Assembly (NCBI RefSeq): GCF_003697345.1
Contig: NZ_RFLY01000001.1
Span: forward strand, 1-64,000
Length of the DNA stretch: 64,000 bases
Source: Solilutibacter pythonis
GTDB taxonomy: Bacteria; Pseudomonadota; Gammaproteobacteria; Xanthomonadales; Xanthomonadaceae
Direction of reading: 5' to 3'
Every line of letters starts with the position of its first letter. Position 1 is the stretch's first letter. A model generated the notes under the pieces. It was not told where the DNA came from and made no database searches. It saw only the letters and a list, made by a program, of their open reading frames with translations. A program made the position numbers and the translations under genes. Of this stretch, positions 48,775 to 61,558 are shown one piece after another.

Positions 48775-50339
48775 TCAAGCCGCGGTCTTGCCCGCCGGTA
48801 CGTATTGAAGCGGGGCGCCCGGGCCGATTGGCAGGTCGAATCCCATCCAGAATGCGAACAATACCGTCCAGCCGATCAGGAAGACGATCGAATAGGGCAG
48901 CATCACCGCGATGACCGTGCCGATGCCGGCTTTCGGTTCGTAACGCTGGAGGAAGGCGATGATCAGCGCGAAGTAGCTCATCATCGGCGAGATGATGTTG
49001 GTGACGGAGTCGCCAATGCGGTACCCCACCTGGGTCAGTTCCGGCGAATAGCCCAGCAGCATGAACATCGGCACGAATACCGGGGCCATCAGCGCCCATT
49101 TGGCCGATGCCGACCCCATGAACAGGTTGGCCAGCGCGGTGAGCAGGATGAAGCCGGCGAACAGCACGATGCCGGGCAATTGCATCTGGATGAGCAAGTC
49201 CGCGCCTTTCACCGCGAAGATCAGGCCCAGCTGCGTCCAGTTGAAGAAGGCGACGAACTGCGCGGCGAAGAACGTCAGCACCAGATAGACGCCCAGCGTG
49301 GACATGCTCTTGCCCATGCCGTTGATGACGTCGGCATCGCTTCCGACCGTGCCTGCGCCGACGCCGTAGGCCACGCCGGCGACCAGGCCGTAGAGGAAGA
49401 TGACGGCCACGATGCCGCTCAGGAAGGGCTTCAGCGAATCGAGCAGTTTTTCCTGGCCGGCCAGGCGCAGGAAGCCGTCATCCGGCACGGTGCCCCACAG
49501 GATCAACCCGGTGAGCAGTGCCGTGGCGACGCCCGCATAGACGAGGCCGCGCTTTTCCGCGGCGCTGATCGGTTCGATTTCGTCGCCTTGGTTGCTCGTC
49601 TCGGGCGCGTCGGGGAAGCGCCGGGCAACGAAGCGTTCAGTCACCCACCAGCCCAGCCCGGTGACGAGGAAGGTGGAGACGATCATGAAGTACCAGTTCG
49701 CCGCCGGGTTCACCGTGTAAGCGGCATCGACGATGCGCGCGGCCTCCTGTGACAGGCCGGCCAGGAGCGGGTCGATGGTGCCGAGCAGCAGGTTGGCCGA
49801 ATAGCCGCCGGACACCCCGGCGAACGCCGCGGCCATGCCGAGGATGGGATGACGGCCCGCGGCCAGGAACACCATGCCCGCCAACGGCACCAACAATACG
49901 TAACCGATCTCGCTGGCCATGTTCGACATCACGCCGGCGAACACCATCACCGGAGTCAACAGGAAGCTCGGCGCGGTCAGCACCAGTTTGCGCAGCGCGG
50001 CGCCGATCAGCCCGGAGTGCTCGGCCACGCCGATGCCGATGAGCGACACCAGTACCGTGCCGAGCGGGGCGAAGCTGGTGAAGTTGGTGACTAGCGAATC
50101 GAGGATGCGTTGCAGGCCCTCCACGGTCATCAGGTTGACGGGTCTGATGGTCTCGCCGGTGGTCGGGTGCGGCACCGAGATGTGGAACTGCGAGGCGATC
50201 CACGACAGCGCCACCACCGCGAGCGCGAGCAGGGCGAACAGCGTGGCGGGGTGCGGCAGCGCGTTGCCGCCTTTCTCGACGATGTTGAGAAAACGGTCGA
50301 TGGCGGAGGCGCGGCGCGGCGCGTCGGCCGCCTGGCCGC

Positions 50340-50343
<4 letters not shown>
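48775..50343 (-). CDS. AbgT-family transporter (p-aminobenzoyl-glutamate type)
   Basis: Inner-membrane transporter of 522 residues with about 11-13 hydrophobic segments and the typical N-terminus [41 protein letters not shown] and [19 protein letters not shown] are AbgT signatures. Family members import p-aminobenzoyl-glutamate or export sulfonamides using the proton gradient; which applies here is unknown. ATG 50343 overlaps the stop of the upstream HerA-like gene by four bases, an unexpected pairing. No abgAB hydrolase genes are in view. Confidence 0.93.
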
Positions 50344-51851
<1,508 letters not shown>

Positions 51852-51961
51852 GCGCGTTTCCGGTCTGGGTATGAATGCCGGCGATTCTATGCGCTCGCCG
51901 TGGTTGTCGCTGTGCAGACGGGCGAGTACCCTGCCTCGTCACTCGTCCCCCGGTTGCCTCG

Positions 51962-53518
51962 ATGCCCCCAGTTGCACGCGTCGTTTTTTCCGTTTCTCCG
52001 CTGCTCCTGGCCATTGCCGGCACCCTGGCCCCGCCGGTCCATGCGCAACGCGTGTCGAGGGCCGCGCGGGCGCTGCTGGAGCAGGCCGCCGCCGCCGAGG
52101 CGCGCTTCAACGCCGCCGAGAGCGCGGACGAGCGCGACGCGGCCGTGGTCGCGCTGGAGCGGGTGATCGAACAGTGCGGCAAACAGCGCGGCTGTCCGGT
52201 GCCGAATCTGATGCCCGCCTACAAGCGCATGCTGCGGGCCGACCGCGAGGCGCGCGCGCCCGAAGCCTTGGACGAGGGCGACGAGGACGAGAACCCGATC
52301 AACATCGCCGGTGATGCGGTGCCGGCCGAGGCCACCGCCGACGCCCTGCTCGACGAGCGCAACAGGCGTTTCGTGCAGATGGTGAAGTTCAACCCCGCGG
52401 TGCAGGCCGGTATCCGCCGCTGGCTCACCGACATGCGCCCGGCGCTGATGGAAAGCTACGTCAATTATCAGTATCTGCGTCCGCACATGGCGCCGGCCTT
52501 CCGGCACGCCGGTCTGCCGGAGGCGTTGTTGTTCGGCATCATGGCCAAGGAGTCCAACGGCAAGGTGCATGCCACCTCGCGCGCCGGCGCCGGTGGGCCG
52601 TTGCAGTTCATGCCGGCCACGGGCCGCCGCTTCGGCCTGGGCGGCGACGGTACCGGCTTCGATACCCGCTACGACCCGCGGATGGCTTCCGAGGCCGCCG
52701 CCGCCTACCTGCTGGAGCGCTACGCGCAGTTGAACGGCAGCATCGAGATGTCGCTGGCGGCCTATAACGGCGGCGAGGGCAGGGCGCTGCGCATCCACAA
52801 CCAGAACGGTGGACGCAATTTCTGGGACGTCAGCGTCTACGACCAGTTCCCGGCCGAGACCAAGGACTACGTGCCGATGGTGATCGCGGCCGCCTGGTTG
52901 TATCTGCACCCTTCCGAATATGGCCTGCGCTTCCCGCGCACCTGGGGCGCGGGCCGCTCCACTCAGCTTCAGCTAAAGCGCGCCACCAGCATCAACGAGC
53001 TGACCATTTGCCTCGGCAACGCCCGTGGCACCAATGGCTACCAGCGCGCGCTGCGCAACCTCAACCCGCGCTACAAGCCCGGCGACTGGTTGCCGCAGGG
53101 CGCTGCGCTGACGGTGACCCATACCATCGCCTCGCTTTACGGCCGTTATTGCGTCAATGGCCGGCGCGCCGAGACCGCGCGCCAGTTGATCAACAGCGAT
53201 GTCAGCAGCGCGCTGGTGCGGGTGGGCGAATTAGAGCAGCGCGCCGTCGGCGCCGTGGCGCCGAGCGCACCGGCCGCGGTGGTGCCGGCGAATCCGGCGG
53301 AGCGGCCGCAAGCGCCAGCCGCGTCGGCGAAACCCGTCGCTTCGCCCAGGCCGCGGCCGGTGCGTGATCACCGCGTCGCGCGTGGCGAGACCCTGGCCGG
53401 AATCGCCCGCCGATACCAATGCGATACGAAAGTATTGGCGGCCGCCAACGGCATCAAGGGGCCGCGCTACACGATCCGGCAGGGGCAGTCGATCAGACTG
53501 GCAGGCTGCGGCAAATAA
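51962..53518 (+). CDS. Lytic transglycosylase with C-terminal LysM domain
   Basis: 518 residues from ATG 51962: signal peptide (VVFSVSPLLLAIAGTLAPPVHA|Q region), a helical N-terminal domain, SLT catalytic domain with glutamate E197 in FGIMAKESNGKVHATSRAG then GPLQFMPATGRRFGLGG and SLAAYNGGEGRALRIH, an Ala/Pro-rich linker (about 425-465), and one LysM domain (HRVARGETLAGIARRYQCDT). Periplasmic peptidoglycan remodelling is expected. It is the second SLT+LysM protein in the window, with a different architecture from the MltD-like one. Confidence 0.92.
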   Translation: MPPVARVVFSVSPLLLAIAGTLAPPVHAQRVSRAARALLEQAAAAEARFNAAESADERDAAVVALERVIEQCGKQRGCPVPNLMPAYKRMLRADREARAPEALDEGDEDENPINIAGDAVPAEATADALLDERNRRFVQMVKFNPAVQAGIRRWLTDMRPALMESYVNYQYLRPHMAPAFRHAGLPEALLFGIMAKESNGKVHATSRAGAGGPLQFMPATGRRFGLGGDGTGFDTRYDPRMASEAAAAYLLERYAQLNGSIEMSLAAYNGGEGRALRIHNQNGGRNFWDVSVYDQFPAETKDYVPMVIAAAWLYLHPSEYGLRFPRTWGAGRSTQLQLKRATSINELTICLGNARGTNGYQRALRNLNPRYKPGDWLPQGAALTVTHTIASLYGRYCVNGRRAETARQLINSDVSSALVRVGELEQRAVGAVAPSAPAAVVPANPAERPQAPAASAKPVASPRPRPVRDHRVARGETLAGIARRYQCDTKVLAAANGIKGPRYTIRQGQSIRLAGCGK

Positions 53519-53561
53519 GCTTGGCTGGCATGGGCGTCGGCCGGTGCGTCGCGTTTGTCGC

Positions 53562-54413
53562 TCAGGCCGCGTTGGTCAGCGTCGCCAGCCGTTCGCCGAG
53601 TCGCACCGGGCTTTCGGCGCGCAGGCCGGGCGAGAGTTCGGCCAGGCCCGGAGGCAGCAGGGTGATCACGGTGCTGCCGTAGTTGAAGCGGGCCATCTCG
53701 TCGAAGCGTTTCAGCTCGATATGGCGGTCGCGCCAGTCCTTGCGCACGAGGCGGTCGCCGTATTCCGGTACTTCCACCCCGCCCCACACGGTCTCGATGC
53801 CGGAGACCAGCAGCGCGCCGACCATGATCTGCGCCATCGGCCCGAACGCGGTTTCGAAATGGCAGACCAGCCGTTCGTTGCGGGCGAACAGCCGCGGCAC
53901 CGATTTCACCGCATCGGCGCCGACCGAGAACAGCCGGCCGGGCACGTGTACGGTTTCGAGCAGGCGGGCGTCGCAGGGCATGTGTACCCGGTGGTAGTCG
54001 CGCGGCGAGAGATAGATCGTGGCGAACAGGCCGTCCGCGTAGGGCAGGGCCGATTCCGCATCGCCCAACAGCTCGGCGGCGGTGAACGATTGGCCCTTGG
54101 CCTGGAAGATGCGGCCCCGCTCGATCGCCCCGCACTGGCTGATGTGGCCGTCGGCCGGCATCAGCAATGCGCGTGGATCGGCCTCGGCGATGCGCGCGCC
54201 CTTGCGCAGCGCGCGGGTGAAGAAGGCATTGAAGCTGGGATAGGCATGCGGGTCCGGCTCGGCGGCCTCGCCCATGTCGACACCGAAGCGGGCGATCACC
54301 GCATCGATCAGGCGCTGCTTGATCGCCGGGTTTTTCGAATACGCCAGCCCCCGCGCGGCCGATGAAAGCAGGCGGTGCGGCAGAACGTAGGTCAGTGCGG
54401 TCAACGGACTCAT
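53562..54413 (-). CDS. psd: Phosphatidylserine decarboxylase proenzyme
   Basis: Makes phosphatidylethanolamine at the inner membrane. 283 residues, self-cleaved at the GST motif ([12 protein letters not shown], serine 247) to give the pyruvoyl cofactor; here YGST replaces the common LGST. Other family blocks: [37 protein letters not shown] and [13 protein letters not shown]. It is coupled to the upstream SCO gene by a four-base overlap and convergent with the LysM transglycosylase. Confidence 0.95.
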   Translation of the reverse strand: MSPLTALTYVLPHRLLSSAARGLAYSKNPAIKQRLIDAVIARFGVDMGEAAEPDPHAYPSFNAFFTRALRKGARIAEADPRALLMPADGHISQCGAIERGRIFQAKGQSFTAAELLGDAESALPYADGLFATIYLSPRDYHRVHMPCDARLLETVHVPGRLFSVGADAVKSVPRLFARNERLVCHFETAFGPMAQIMVGALLVSGIETVWGGVEVPEYGDRLVRKDWRDRHIELKRFDEMARFNYGSTVITLLPPGLAELSPGLRAESPVRLGERLATLTNAA

Positions 54414-55072
54414 TGGGCTGCTTCGGACTCGGACAGGGCGATGAAGTCACGGGCGATCTTGTCCGGCGCCAGGCTGTGGCTGGCCGGGTCGGGCTGGATC
54501 ACCCCGGCCATCCGCGCTTGCGGGTCCAGCACCGCCAGCGCGGCGGAATGATCGACCGAATAACGATCGGGATGCGCGCTGTCGGTCGGCGGTTGCTTCA
54601 TGAACACCAGCGACAGGCTGCGGGCGAAGTTTTCCAGCTTCGGCAACTCCCCGGTGGCGGCGATCGTGTCGGGATGGAAGGCGTGGGCATATTTGCCGGT
54701 CAACTCCGGCGTGTCGCGCTGGGGGTCGACAGAGACGAACAGCACGCGCGGGCGGCTGGCGGCCGGCAGCGCTTCCCACTGTTTCTGCGCCAGCTTCAAC
54801 TGCGCCAGCGTGGTCGGGCAGATGTCGGGGCAGTGGGTGAAGCCGATGAACACCAGCGTCCAGTGGCCTTTCAGCGATTCGTTGGTCAGCGCCTGGCCGT
54901 CATCGCGAATCAACTCGAACGGCGGCAACTCGCGCGGGGTATCGAAGCGCTTGACCGTTTCCAGCGCCGGGCCGGACGGGGTGGCCGGGCCGCTGAATAT
55001 CCGTGCGCCGGCGAACAGGCCGGCGGCCACGGCGGCGAGGGCGACGATGATGAGGGTGGTGCGGTTGAACAT
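54410..55072 (-). CDS. SCO family protein (copper chaperone/thioredoxin-fold)
   Basis: 220 residues: N-terminal membrane anchor ([19 protein letters not shown]) with the thioredoxin-fold domain in the periplasm. The copper ligands of Sco1/SenC are present: CPDIC (C81/C85) in [18 protein letters not shown] and H175 in VDHSAALAV. Such proteins insert copper into the CuA site of cytochrome oxidase. GGAA precedes ATG 55072; upstream in-frame ATGs look unlikely. No oxidase genes are adjacent; it is coupled to psd. Confidence 0.92.
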   Translation of the reverse strand: MFNRTTLIIVALAAVAAGLFAGARIFSGPATPSGPALETVKRFDTPRELPPFELIRDDGQALTNESLKGHWTLVFIGFTHCPDICPTTLAQLKLAQKQWEALPAASRPRVLFVSVDPQRDTPELTGKYAHAFHPDTIAATGELPKLENFARSLSLVFMKQPPTDSAHPDRYSVDHSAALAVLDPQARMAGVIQPDPASHSLAPDKIARDFIALSESEAAQ

Positions 55073-55152
55073 GGCGGTTCCAGCGGTGAAATCGTCGGTC
55101 ATCATAGCGGGGCGTGGCTATACTGGCCGCTGCATTCAGCTAGACCGACACC

Positions 55153-56082
55153 GTGAACGCCGACGCCGCGCGAGACCTCCGTACCCTGATCGATTTCATC
55201 CGTTTCGGCGCCAGCCGTTTCAACGCCGCGGGCCTCACCTTCGGCCACAGCTACGACAACGCGCTGGACGAGGCCACCCAGTTGGTGCTGCATGCGCTGC
55301 ATCTGCCGCATGATCTTTCGCCGGTCTACGGCCAGTCACGGCTGACCGGGGCGGAAAAGGCCGACATCCTCGAACTGTTCCGCCGTCGCATCGAGGAACG
55401 CGCCCCGGCGGCTTACCTCACAGGCGAGGCGTGGTTCGCCGGGCTGTCGTTCAAGTCCGACCCGCGCGCTCTGGTGCCGCGCTCGCCGATCGCCGAGTTG
55501 ATCGAAGCCGGCTTCGAGCCGTGGCTCGGGGGCCGTGAGGTGCGCCGGGCGCTCGACATCTGCACCGGCTCGGGCTGCATCGCCATCGCGATGGGGCATT
55601 ACCAGCCGAACTGGCGGGTCGATGGCGTGGACATCAGCGACGAGGCGCTGGCCTTGGCCGAGGAAAACCAGGCGCGGCTGATGGCCGGCAACGTGCGTTT
55701 CCTCAAGTCCGACCTGTTCGGCGCGGTGGCGGGCGAGCGGTACGAATTGATCGTCACCAACCCGCCTTACGTCACCCACGCCGAGACCGATGCGTTGCCG
55801 CCGGAATACGCGCACGAGCCGGAGCTCGGCCTGCGCGCCGGCGACGATGGCCTCGATTTGGCATTGCGCATCCTGCGCGACGCGCCCGACCATCTGACCG
55901 AAAACGGCCTGCTGGTCTGCGAAGTCGGGGAAGCCGAGCGCGCGCTCGTCGAGCTGCTGCCGGAACTGCCCCTGGCCTGGGTCGAGTTCAAGGTCGGGCA
56001 GATGGGGATTTTCGTCGCCGAACGCGCCGATCTGCTGGCCCATCGCGCCCGCATTGCGGCGCTGGTCGCCGCGCGCGAATGA
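55153..56082 (+). CDS. prmB: Ribosomal protein L3 glutamine methyltransferase PrmB
   Basis: N5-glutamine methyltransferase that modifies ribosomal protein L3. 309 residues from GTG 55153. The SAM site [19 protein letters not shown] and the catalytic NPPY motif (N203) in [19 protein letters not shown], followed by [19 protein letters not shown], are shared with HemK/PrmC. The position before aroC and the N-terminal [19 protein letters not shown] identify PrmB. TATACT at 55119-55124 is a likely -10. The stop overlaps the aroC ATG. Confidence 0.94.
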   Translation: MNADAARDLRTLIDFIRFGASRFNAAGLTFGHSYDNALDEATQLVLHALHLPHDLSPVYGQSRLTGAEKADILELFRRRIEERAPAAYLTGEAWFAGLSFKSDPRALVPRSPIAELIEAGFEPWLGGREVRRALDICTGSGCIAIAMGHYQPNWRVDGVDISDEALALAEENQARLMAGNVRFLKSDLFGAVAGERYELIVTNPPYVTHAETDALPPEYAHEPELGLRAGDDGLDLALRILRDAPDHLTENGLLVCEVGEAERALVELLPELPLAWVEFKVGQMGIFVAERADLLAHRARIAALVAARE

Positions 56083-57164
56083 ACACCTTCGGCCGATTGC
56101 TGCGCGTCACCACCTTCGGCGAGTCGCACGGGCCGGCCATCGGTTGCGTGATCGATGGCTGCCCGCCCGGCATCGCCCTTGCGCCGGAAGATTTCGCGCA
56201 TGACTTGGCGCGCCGCGCCACCGGTCGTTCGCGCCACACCTCGCAGCGCCGCGAGGCCGACGAGGTCGAGATACTGTCCGGGGTGTACGCGGGGACGACC
56301 ACCGGCACGCCGGTCGCGCTCCTGATCCGCAACGTCGATGCGCGCAGCAAGGATTACGGCGCCATCGCCCGCCAGTTCCGCCCCGGCCACGCCGATTACG
56401 CTTACTGGCAGAAATACGGCCATCGCGATCCGCGCGGCGGGGGCCGCTCCAGCGCGCGCGAGACGACGATGCGCGTGGCCGCCGGCGTTATCGCGAAAAA
56501 ATGGCTCGGCGAGCGCTTCGGCGTAACCGTGCGCGGGCATCTGGCGCGGCTGGGCGAGATCGTCCCGAATGCGCACGATTGGTCGGTGGTCGAGGACAAC
56601 CCGTTCTTCTGGCCGGATGCCGCGCAACTGGGCGAGCTGGAAAGTCGCATGGATGCGCTGCGCAAGTCCGGCGATTCGGTCGGCGCCCGGGTGGCGGTCG
56701 AGGCCATCGGTGCGCCGCCGGGCTGGGGCGAGCCGGTCTACGGCAAGCTCAGCGCCGAGATCGGCGCGGCGATGTTCTCGATCAACGCGGTCAAGGGCGT
56801 CGAGATCGGCGATGGCTTCGATTCGGTGGCGCAGAAGGGCAGCGAGCACCGCGACCTGATGCGCGCCGATGGCTTCGAGAGCAATCATGCCGGCGGCATC
56901 CTCGGCGGCATCTCCACCGGGCAGCCGATTCGCGTCGCCGTTGCCTTCAAGCCGACGGCCAGTCTGCGCCTGCCGGCGCCGACGCTGGACGTGGACGGTG
57001 AGGAGGTGGAGATCGTCACCACCGGCCGCCACGATCCCTGCGTCGGCATCCGCGCCACGCCGATCTGTGAGGCGATGCTGGCGTTGGTGTTGATGGATCA
57101 CGCGCTGCGGCATCGCGCGCAATGCGGCGACGTGGGCGAGGTCGCGCCCCGGCTCACGGGATGA
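56079..57164 (+). CDS. aroC: Chorismate synthase
   Basis: Last step of the shikimate pathway; needs reduced FMN. 361 residues with the three signatures [33 protein letters not shown] and [30 protein letters not shown] and [19 protein letters not shown] complete the active site. It overlaps prmB by four bases (ATGA), the conserved prmB-aroC pair. A 107-bp gap with a short GGGCG/CGCCC hairpin (about 57233-57246) separates it from asd. Confidence 0.97.
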   Translation: MNTFGRLLRVTTFGESHGPAIGCVIDGCPPGIALAPEDFAHDLARRATGRSRHTSQRREADEVEILSGVYAGTTTGTPVALLIRNVDARSKDYGAIARQFRPGHADYAYWQKYGHRDPRGGGRSSARETTMRVAAGVIAKKWLGERFGVTVRGHLARLGEIVPNAHDWSVVEDNPFFWPDAAQLGELESRMDALRKSGDSVGARVAVEAIGAPPGWGEPVYGKLSAEIGAAMFSINAVKGVEIGDGFDSVAQKGSEHRDLMRADGFESNHAGGILGGISTGQPIRVAVAFKPTASLRLPAPTLDVDGEEVEIVTTGRHDPCVGIRATPICEAMLALVLMDHALRHRAQCGDVGEVAPRLTG

Positions 57165-57271
57165 ACCAGGCGGCATCGGGCGGCGAGCGTTCCGGCGGCG
57201 GCCCGAAAGCGGCTTGTGCGATGCGGAAAAATAGGGCGTAATCGCCCACGGTAAAAACCGTTCCAAGGCAG

Positions 57272-58297
57272 ATGGCCATGAGTAGCAAGAAGTTCACCGT
57301 CGCGGTCGTGGGCGCCACCGGCGCCGTTGGCGAAACCATGTTGTCGATCCTGGCCGAACGCAGGTTCCCGGCCGATGAAGTGATCGCGTTGGCCAGCGAG
57401 CGTTCGGCCGGCAGCGAGGTGAAGTTCGGCGACGAGGACATCGAAGTGCGGGATCTCGCCACGTTCGATCCGACCGGCGTCGACATCGCGCTGTTCTCGG
57501 CGGGCGGCTCGATCAGCCAGGAATACGCACCGAAGTTCGCCGCGGCGGGGGCCGTGGTGATCGACAACTCCTCGGCCTTCCGCTACGACGACGACGTGCC
57601 GCTGGTGGTGAGCGAAGTGAATCCGGAGGCGGCGAAAACCCGTCCGCGCGGCATCATCGCCAACCCTAACTGCTCGACCATGCAGATGCTGGTGGCGCTC
57701 GGCCCGATCCACCGCGAGGTTGGCATCGAGCGGATCAACGTGGCGACCTACCAGTCCACTTCCGGCGCGGGCCGCAGCGGCATGGAGGAACTGGGCCGGC
57801 AGACCGCGGAATTGCTCAATTTCCAGACGCCGGCGCCGAAGAAGTTCCCGGTGCAGATCGCCTTCAACCTGATCCCGCACATCGACGAGTTTCTCGACAA
57901 CGGCTATACCCGGGAGGAGATGAAACTGGTCTGGGAGACGCGCAAGATTCTCGGCGACGATTCGATCCAGGTGAATCCGACCGCGGTGCGGGTGCCGGTG
58001 TTCTACGGTCATTGCGAGGCGGTGAACGTGGAGACCCGTGTCGCGATCACGGCTGAAGCGGTGCGTGCCCTGCTGCGGCAATCGCCGGGCGTGGAGGTGG
58101 TGGACGAACCCGTGGCCGGCGGCTACCCGACGCCGGTGACGCACGCTTCCGGCAACGACCCGGTCCATGTCGGTCGTATCCGCCAGGATTTCTCGCATCC
58201 GCGCGGCATCAACCTGTGGATCGTCGCCGACAACATCCGCAAGGGCGCCGCGCTCAACGCCGTGCAGATCGCCGAACTCGTTGCCAGCGAGTGCTGA
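57272..58297 (+). CDS. asd: Aspartate-semialdehyde dehydrogenase
   Basis: NADPH-dependent enzyme of the aspartate family pathway (lysine/DAP, threonine, methionine). 341 residues: Rossmann motif VAVVGATGAVGETMLSIL, nucleophile C134 in IANPNCSTMQM, and YQSTSGAGRSGMEEL and RVPVFYGHCEAVNVET active-site segments. ATG 57272 has AAGG nearby; the ATG at 57278 is an alternative. Together with dapB (21638) it supplies DAP. fimV follows after 20 bp, as in Pseudomonas. Confidence 0.96.
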   Translation: MAMSSKKFTVAVVGATGAVGETMLSILAERRFPADEVIALASERSAGSEVKFGDEDIEVRDLATFDPTGVDIALFSAGGSISQEYAPKFAAAGAVVIDNSSAFRYDDDVPLVVSEVNPEAAKTRPRGIIANPNCSTMQMLVALGPIHREVGIERINVATYQSTSGAGRSGMEELGRQTAELLNFQTPAPKKFPVQIAFNLIPHIDEFLDNGYTREEMKLVWETRKILGDDSIQVNPTAVRVPVFYGHCEAVNVETRVAITAEAVRALLRQSPGVEVVDEPVAGGYPTPVTHASGNDPVHVGRIRQDFSHPRGINLWIVADNIRKGAALNAVQIAELVASEC

Positions 58298-58317
58298 ACC
58301 CGACTGGAGTACCGCCA

Positions 58318-60060
58318 ATGAAGGGGAAGCTGATCAAATCGATACTGCTGGCCGCCACGCTCGCGTTGATGTCCGCGTCGGCGTGGGCGCTGGGGCTTGG
58401 CCAACTCAAGTTGAAGTCGAAGTTCAACGAGCCGCTCCTGGCCGAGATTCCCATCGTCAGCAACGATCCCGGCGAGCTGGAGCGTCTACAGGCGCGCCTG
58501 GCCTCACCCGAGACCTTCCTGCGCGTCGGTCTGCCGCTGCCGGACAAGATGGTGTCCGACTTGCAATTCGCCATCGCCCGCGATGCCGGTGGCAAGCCAT
58601 TCATCCGCGTCACCAGCGCGGTACCGGTGGGAATGCCGATGCTGACCTTCCTGCTGGAAGTGGACTGGGGCGATGGCCGCCTGGTGCGCGAATATTCCGT
58701 GCTGGTGGCCGAACCGGAAACGGTGGCGGCGGCGAGTCAGCCGGAGATCGAGGCGCCGCTGGTGCCTGACTCCAATCTGGTCCAGCGCGATACGGCGGAG
58801 CCTGCCCCGGCCGAGTCGATGCCACCGCCACCGCCTGCCACGCCGGCGCCCGCCCCCCGGCGGTCGGCGGGCGCGGTGACGCCCAAGGTCACCGGCGCCG
58901 CCGCGGTATTGCGGGTGCGCAGCGGGCAGACCCTGTCCGGCATCGCCGCCGGCTTGCGCGCGCCGGGCCAATCGCTCTCGGCGGTGATGGCCGCCTTGGT
59001 GCGCGACAACCCCGGTGCCTTCATTGGCGGTAATCCCCACCGCCTGCTTGCCGGCGCGAAATTGAATACGCCGGATGCCGCCGCCGTCGCCGCCACCGCG
59101 GACGATGGCACGCTCACGGAGCTGCGGGCGCAGCTCACGCAGTGGCGGCGGCGCGGTTCGCGCGTTGCGCCGGCGGTCGACATCGCCAGCGCCGCGCCGG
59201 CTGACCGGCCTAAGGCGCGGACCACCAGCCGTGTCGCCCGGCGCGCGCGCGAGGCGCGGCTGGAGATCGCCACCAGCACGGCCGCGACCAGCGCGGCGGC
59301 CGCCGCAGGAGCCGCCTCGGGTGGCAAGGGAGAAGCCAAGATGACCCAGCAATTGCAGGAAGCCCGCGAGACCATCGCCACCCGCGACGCCGAAGTCGCC
59401 GAACTGAAGGCGCGCGTGGCCGAACTGGAAAACCTGCAAAAACAGCAGGCCCAGTTGATCCAGATGAAAGACGGCGAACTGTCCAGCGCCCAGCAGGCCT
59501 TGCGCCAGCGCCGAGAGGCCGAGCCGGCCGCCACGGGCGGGACGCCGTGGTTCTTGCTGGCGGTAGTGTTGGCGCTGGTGGCGCTTGCCGGCCTGTTCTG
59601 GGGCTGGTGGCGCCGCCGCCGCGGGCAGACCCGGTCCGAAAGCGACGCCCTGCCGAGTTTCGCCCGTGCTCAGCATGTCTCGCCGGATGCACCGGCCACC
59701 GAAGCCGCCCCGCTTGAGGATGAAGAAACTCCGCCGCCGCCATTCGGGCAGCCCGACGCGACCGAGCCTTCGTCCTCTCGGGAGCCGTCGGCGCAGGAGA
59801 GCTCGCCTTCGTGGACGGGGCGGCCAGCGGCGGTGACGCCGTTGACCTCCGTCGCCGGCACATGGTCGCCGCCGCAGGTATCGGCGAATGATGCCGCCAC
59901 CTCGGCTTCCGATGTCGGTGACGAACGCCTGGCCCTCGCGGAGACCTACCTAGAACTCGACGACCAAGCCACGGCACGCATGCTGTTGCAGCAGGTGATC
60001 GACGAAGGCGCGCTCACCGATGCCGCCCGCGCGCGGCAATTGCTGGACCGGCTCGATTAG
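58318..60060 (+). CDS. fimV: FimV-family polar/type IV pilus assembly protein
   Basis: 580 residues. Signal peptide ending [24 protein letters not shown], the FimV N-terminal domain ([19 protein letters not shown]); LysM-like FimV domain ([20 protein letters not shown]); coiled coil (about 340-400); one transmembrane helix ([20 protein letters not shown]); acidic cytoplasmic part ending in the short FimV C-terminal TPR motif ([20 protein letters not shown]). FimV scaffolds pole-localised systems (pili, flagella). GGAG precedes ATG 58318. Full length but shorter than Pseudomonas FimV. truA GTG overlaps its stop. Confidence 0.93.
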   Translation: MKGKLIKSILLAATLALMSASAWALGLGQLKLKSKFNEPLLAEIPIVSNDPGELERLQARLASPETFLRVGLPLPDKMVSDLQFAIARDAGGKPFIRVTSAVPVGMPMLTFLLEVDWGDGRLVREYSVLVAEPETVAAASQPEIEAPLVPDSNLVQRDTAEPAPAESMPPPPPATPAPAPRRSAGAVTPKVTGAAAVLRVRSGQTLSGIAAGLRAPGQSLSAVMAALVRDNPGAFIGGNPHRLLAGAKLNTPDAAAVAATADDGTLTELRAQLTQWRRRGSRVAPAVDIASAAPADRPKARTTSRVARRAREARLEIATSTAATSAAAAAGAASGGKGEAKMTQQLQEARETIATRDAEVAELKARVAELENLQKQQAQLIQMKDGELSSAQQALRQRREAEPAATGGTPWFLLAVVLALVALAGLFWGWWRRRRGQTRSESDALPSFARAQHVSPDAPATEAAPLEDEETPPPPFGQPDATEPSSSREPSAQESSPSWTGRPAAVTPLTSVAGTWSPPQVSANDAATSASDVGDERLALAETYLELDDQATARMLLQQVIDEGALTDAARARQLLDRLD

Positions 60061-60866
60061 TGGGCCTCAGCACCTTGCCGGTCCGCCACGCACTCGGCAT
60101 CGAATACCAGGGCAGTCGCTATCTGGGCTGGCAACGCCTGGGCGAGCGCGGCCCCACCCTGCAACAAGCGCTGGAGCGGGCGATTTCCGTTGTGGCCGAC
60201 GAGCCGGTTGAAACCGTCTGCGCGGGCCGTACCGATGCCGGCGTCCATGCGCGCTGCCAGGTGGTGCATTTCGATTCCCGCGCGGTGCGCGACCCGCGCG
60301 GCTGGGTGCTGGGCATCACCGCCAACCTGCCGCCCGACATGGCGGTGCGCTGGTGCGTGCCGGTGGCCACGGATTTCAGCGCGCGCTTTTCGGCGCATGC
60401 AAGGCGATACCGCTACCGCATTCTTAATCGTTCAGTGCGGCCCGGTTTCGATAGGCAGTACCTGGGATGGGAGCGGCGGCCGCTCGATGCCGCATTGATG
60501 CATCATGCCGCGCAGGCATTGGTGGGCGAACACGATTTTTCCGCGTTCCGCACCGTGCACTGCCAGGCCGCGCATGCGCGGCGCAACCTACGGGAGATAT
60601 CGGTGAGTCGCAGGGACGACGATGTGGTGGTGATCGAAGTGCAGGCCAATGCTTTTCTCCACCACATGGTGAGGAACATCGTCGGTTCACTGATTCCGGT
60701 GGGGGCGGGCGAACGGCCGGCGAGCTGGATGGCCGCGCTGCTGGCGGGGCGCGACCGCACCCAGGCCGGGCCGACCGCGCCGGCGGCCGGGCTTGCCTTC
60801 CTCCATCCCCTCTACGCGCCGTCATGGGGATTGCCGGCGGAAGTGACCGCAACGGTGGCGGCATGA
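60060..60866 (+). CDS. truA: tRNA pseudouridine(38-40) synthase TruA
   Basis: Isomerises uridines 38-40 in tRNA anticodon arms. 268 residues from GTG 60060, overlapping the fimV stop by one base. Catalytic aspartate D59 is in [36 protein letters not shown] and [18 protein letters not shown] are the RNA-binding and C-terminal family motifs. It leads the truA-trpF-trpB-trpA-accD run, and its stop overlaps trpF by four bases. Confidence 0.95.
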   Translation: MGLSTLPVRHALGIEYQGSRYLGWQRLGERGPTLQQALERAISVVADEPVETVCAGRTDAGVHARCQVVHFDSRAVRDPRGWVLGITANLPPDMAVRWCVPVATDFSARFSAHARRYRYRILNRSVRPGFDRQYLGWERRPLDAALMHHAAQALVGEHDFSAFRTVHCQAAHARRNLREISVSRRDDDVVVIEVQANAFLHHMVRNIVGSLIPVGAGERPASWMAALLAGRDRTQAGPTAPAAGLAFLHPLYAPSWGLPAEVTATVAA

Positions 60867-61558
60867 AGACCACGTCGGTACGTACCCGGATCAAGTTCTG
60901 CGGCTTCACCCGCGCCGGCGACGTGCGTCTGGCCTGCGAACTGGGCGTGGATGCGATCGGGCTGGTGTTCGCCGAGGGCAGCCCGCGCAAGCTGCAAGTG
61001 GAGGAGGCGCGGGCGTTGCGCCAGGGCGTGATGCCGCTGGTCAGCGTGGTCGCGCTGTTCATGGACAACCCGCCCGAGCAGGCGCGCGAAGTGGTGCGCA
61101 TCCTGCGTCCCAACGTACTGCAATTCCACGGCAACGAGGACGACAGCTTTTGCCGCAGCTTCGGCCTGCCGTACATCAAAGCGATTCCGATGGGCGAGGG
61201 CGGCGGCATCGACCCCTTGGCGATGCACGCGCGCTGGCCGCATGCGTCGGCTTTTCTGTTCGATGGCCACATCGCCGGCGGGCAGGGCGGCAGCGGGCGG
61301 ACGTTCGACTGGGCCAGACTGCCGGCCGACAGCACCAAGCCGGTGATGGTGGCGGGGGGACTCAGCATCGACAACGTGCACGGGCTGGTCACCACCCGCG
61401 CGCCCTGGGCGGTCGACGTGGCTTCGGCGATCGAATCGGCCCCGGGCATCAAGGATGGCGATAAAATGCGCAAATTCGTTGCCGAGGTTCACCGTGCCGA
61501 TTGCGAAAACGAACACGAATCCGGATACCGCTGGCCCACGCCGGGAGGCTGTGGCTGA
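60863..61558 (+). CDS. trpF: Phosphoribosylanthranilate isomerase
   Basis: Tryptophan pathway (beta/alpha)8 barrel. 231 residues: [20 protein letters not shown] with general base C13, [34 protein letters not shown], and the acid Asp near [20 protein letters not shown], followed by the phosphate-binding [15 protein letters not shown] 60863 overlaps the truA stop (ATGA). The 3' end overlaps the trpB start region. trpF is a separate gene here, not fused to trpC. Confidence 0.95.
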   Translation: MKTTSVRTRIKFCGFTRAGDVRLACELGVDAIGLVFAEGSPRKLQVEEARALRQGVMPLVSVVALFMDNPPEQAREVVRILRPNVLQFHGNEDDSFCRSFGLPYIKAIPMGEGGGIDPLAMHARWPHASAFLFDGHIAGGQGGSGRTFDWARLPADSTKPVMVAGGLSIDNVHGLVTTRAPWAVDVASAIESAPGIKDGDKMRKFVAEVHRADCENEHESGYRWPTPGGCG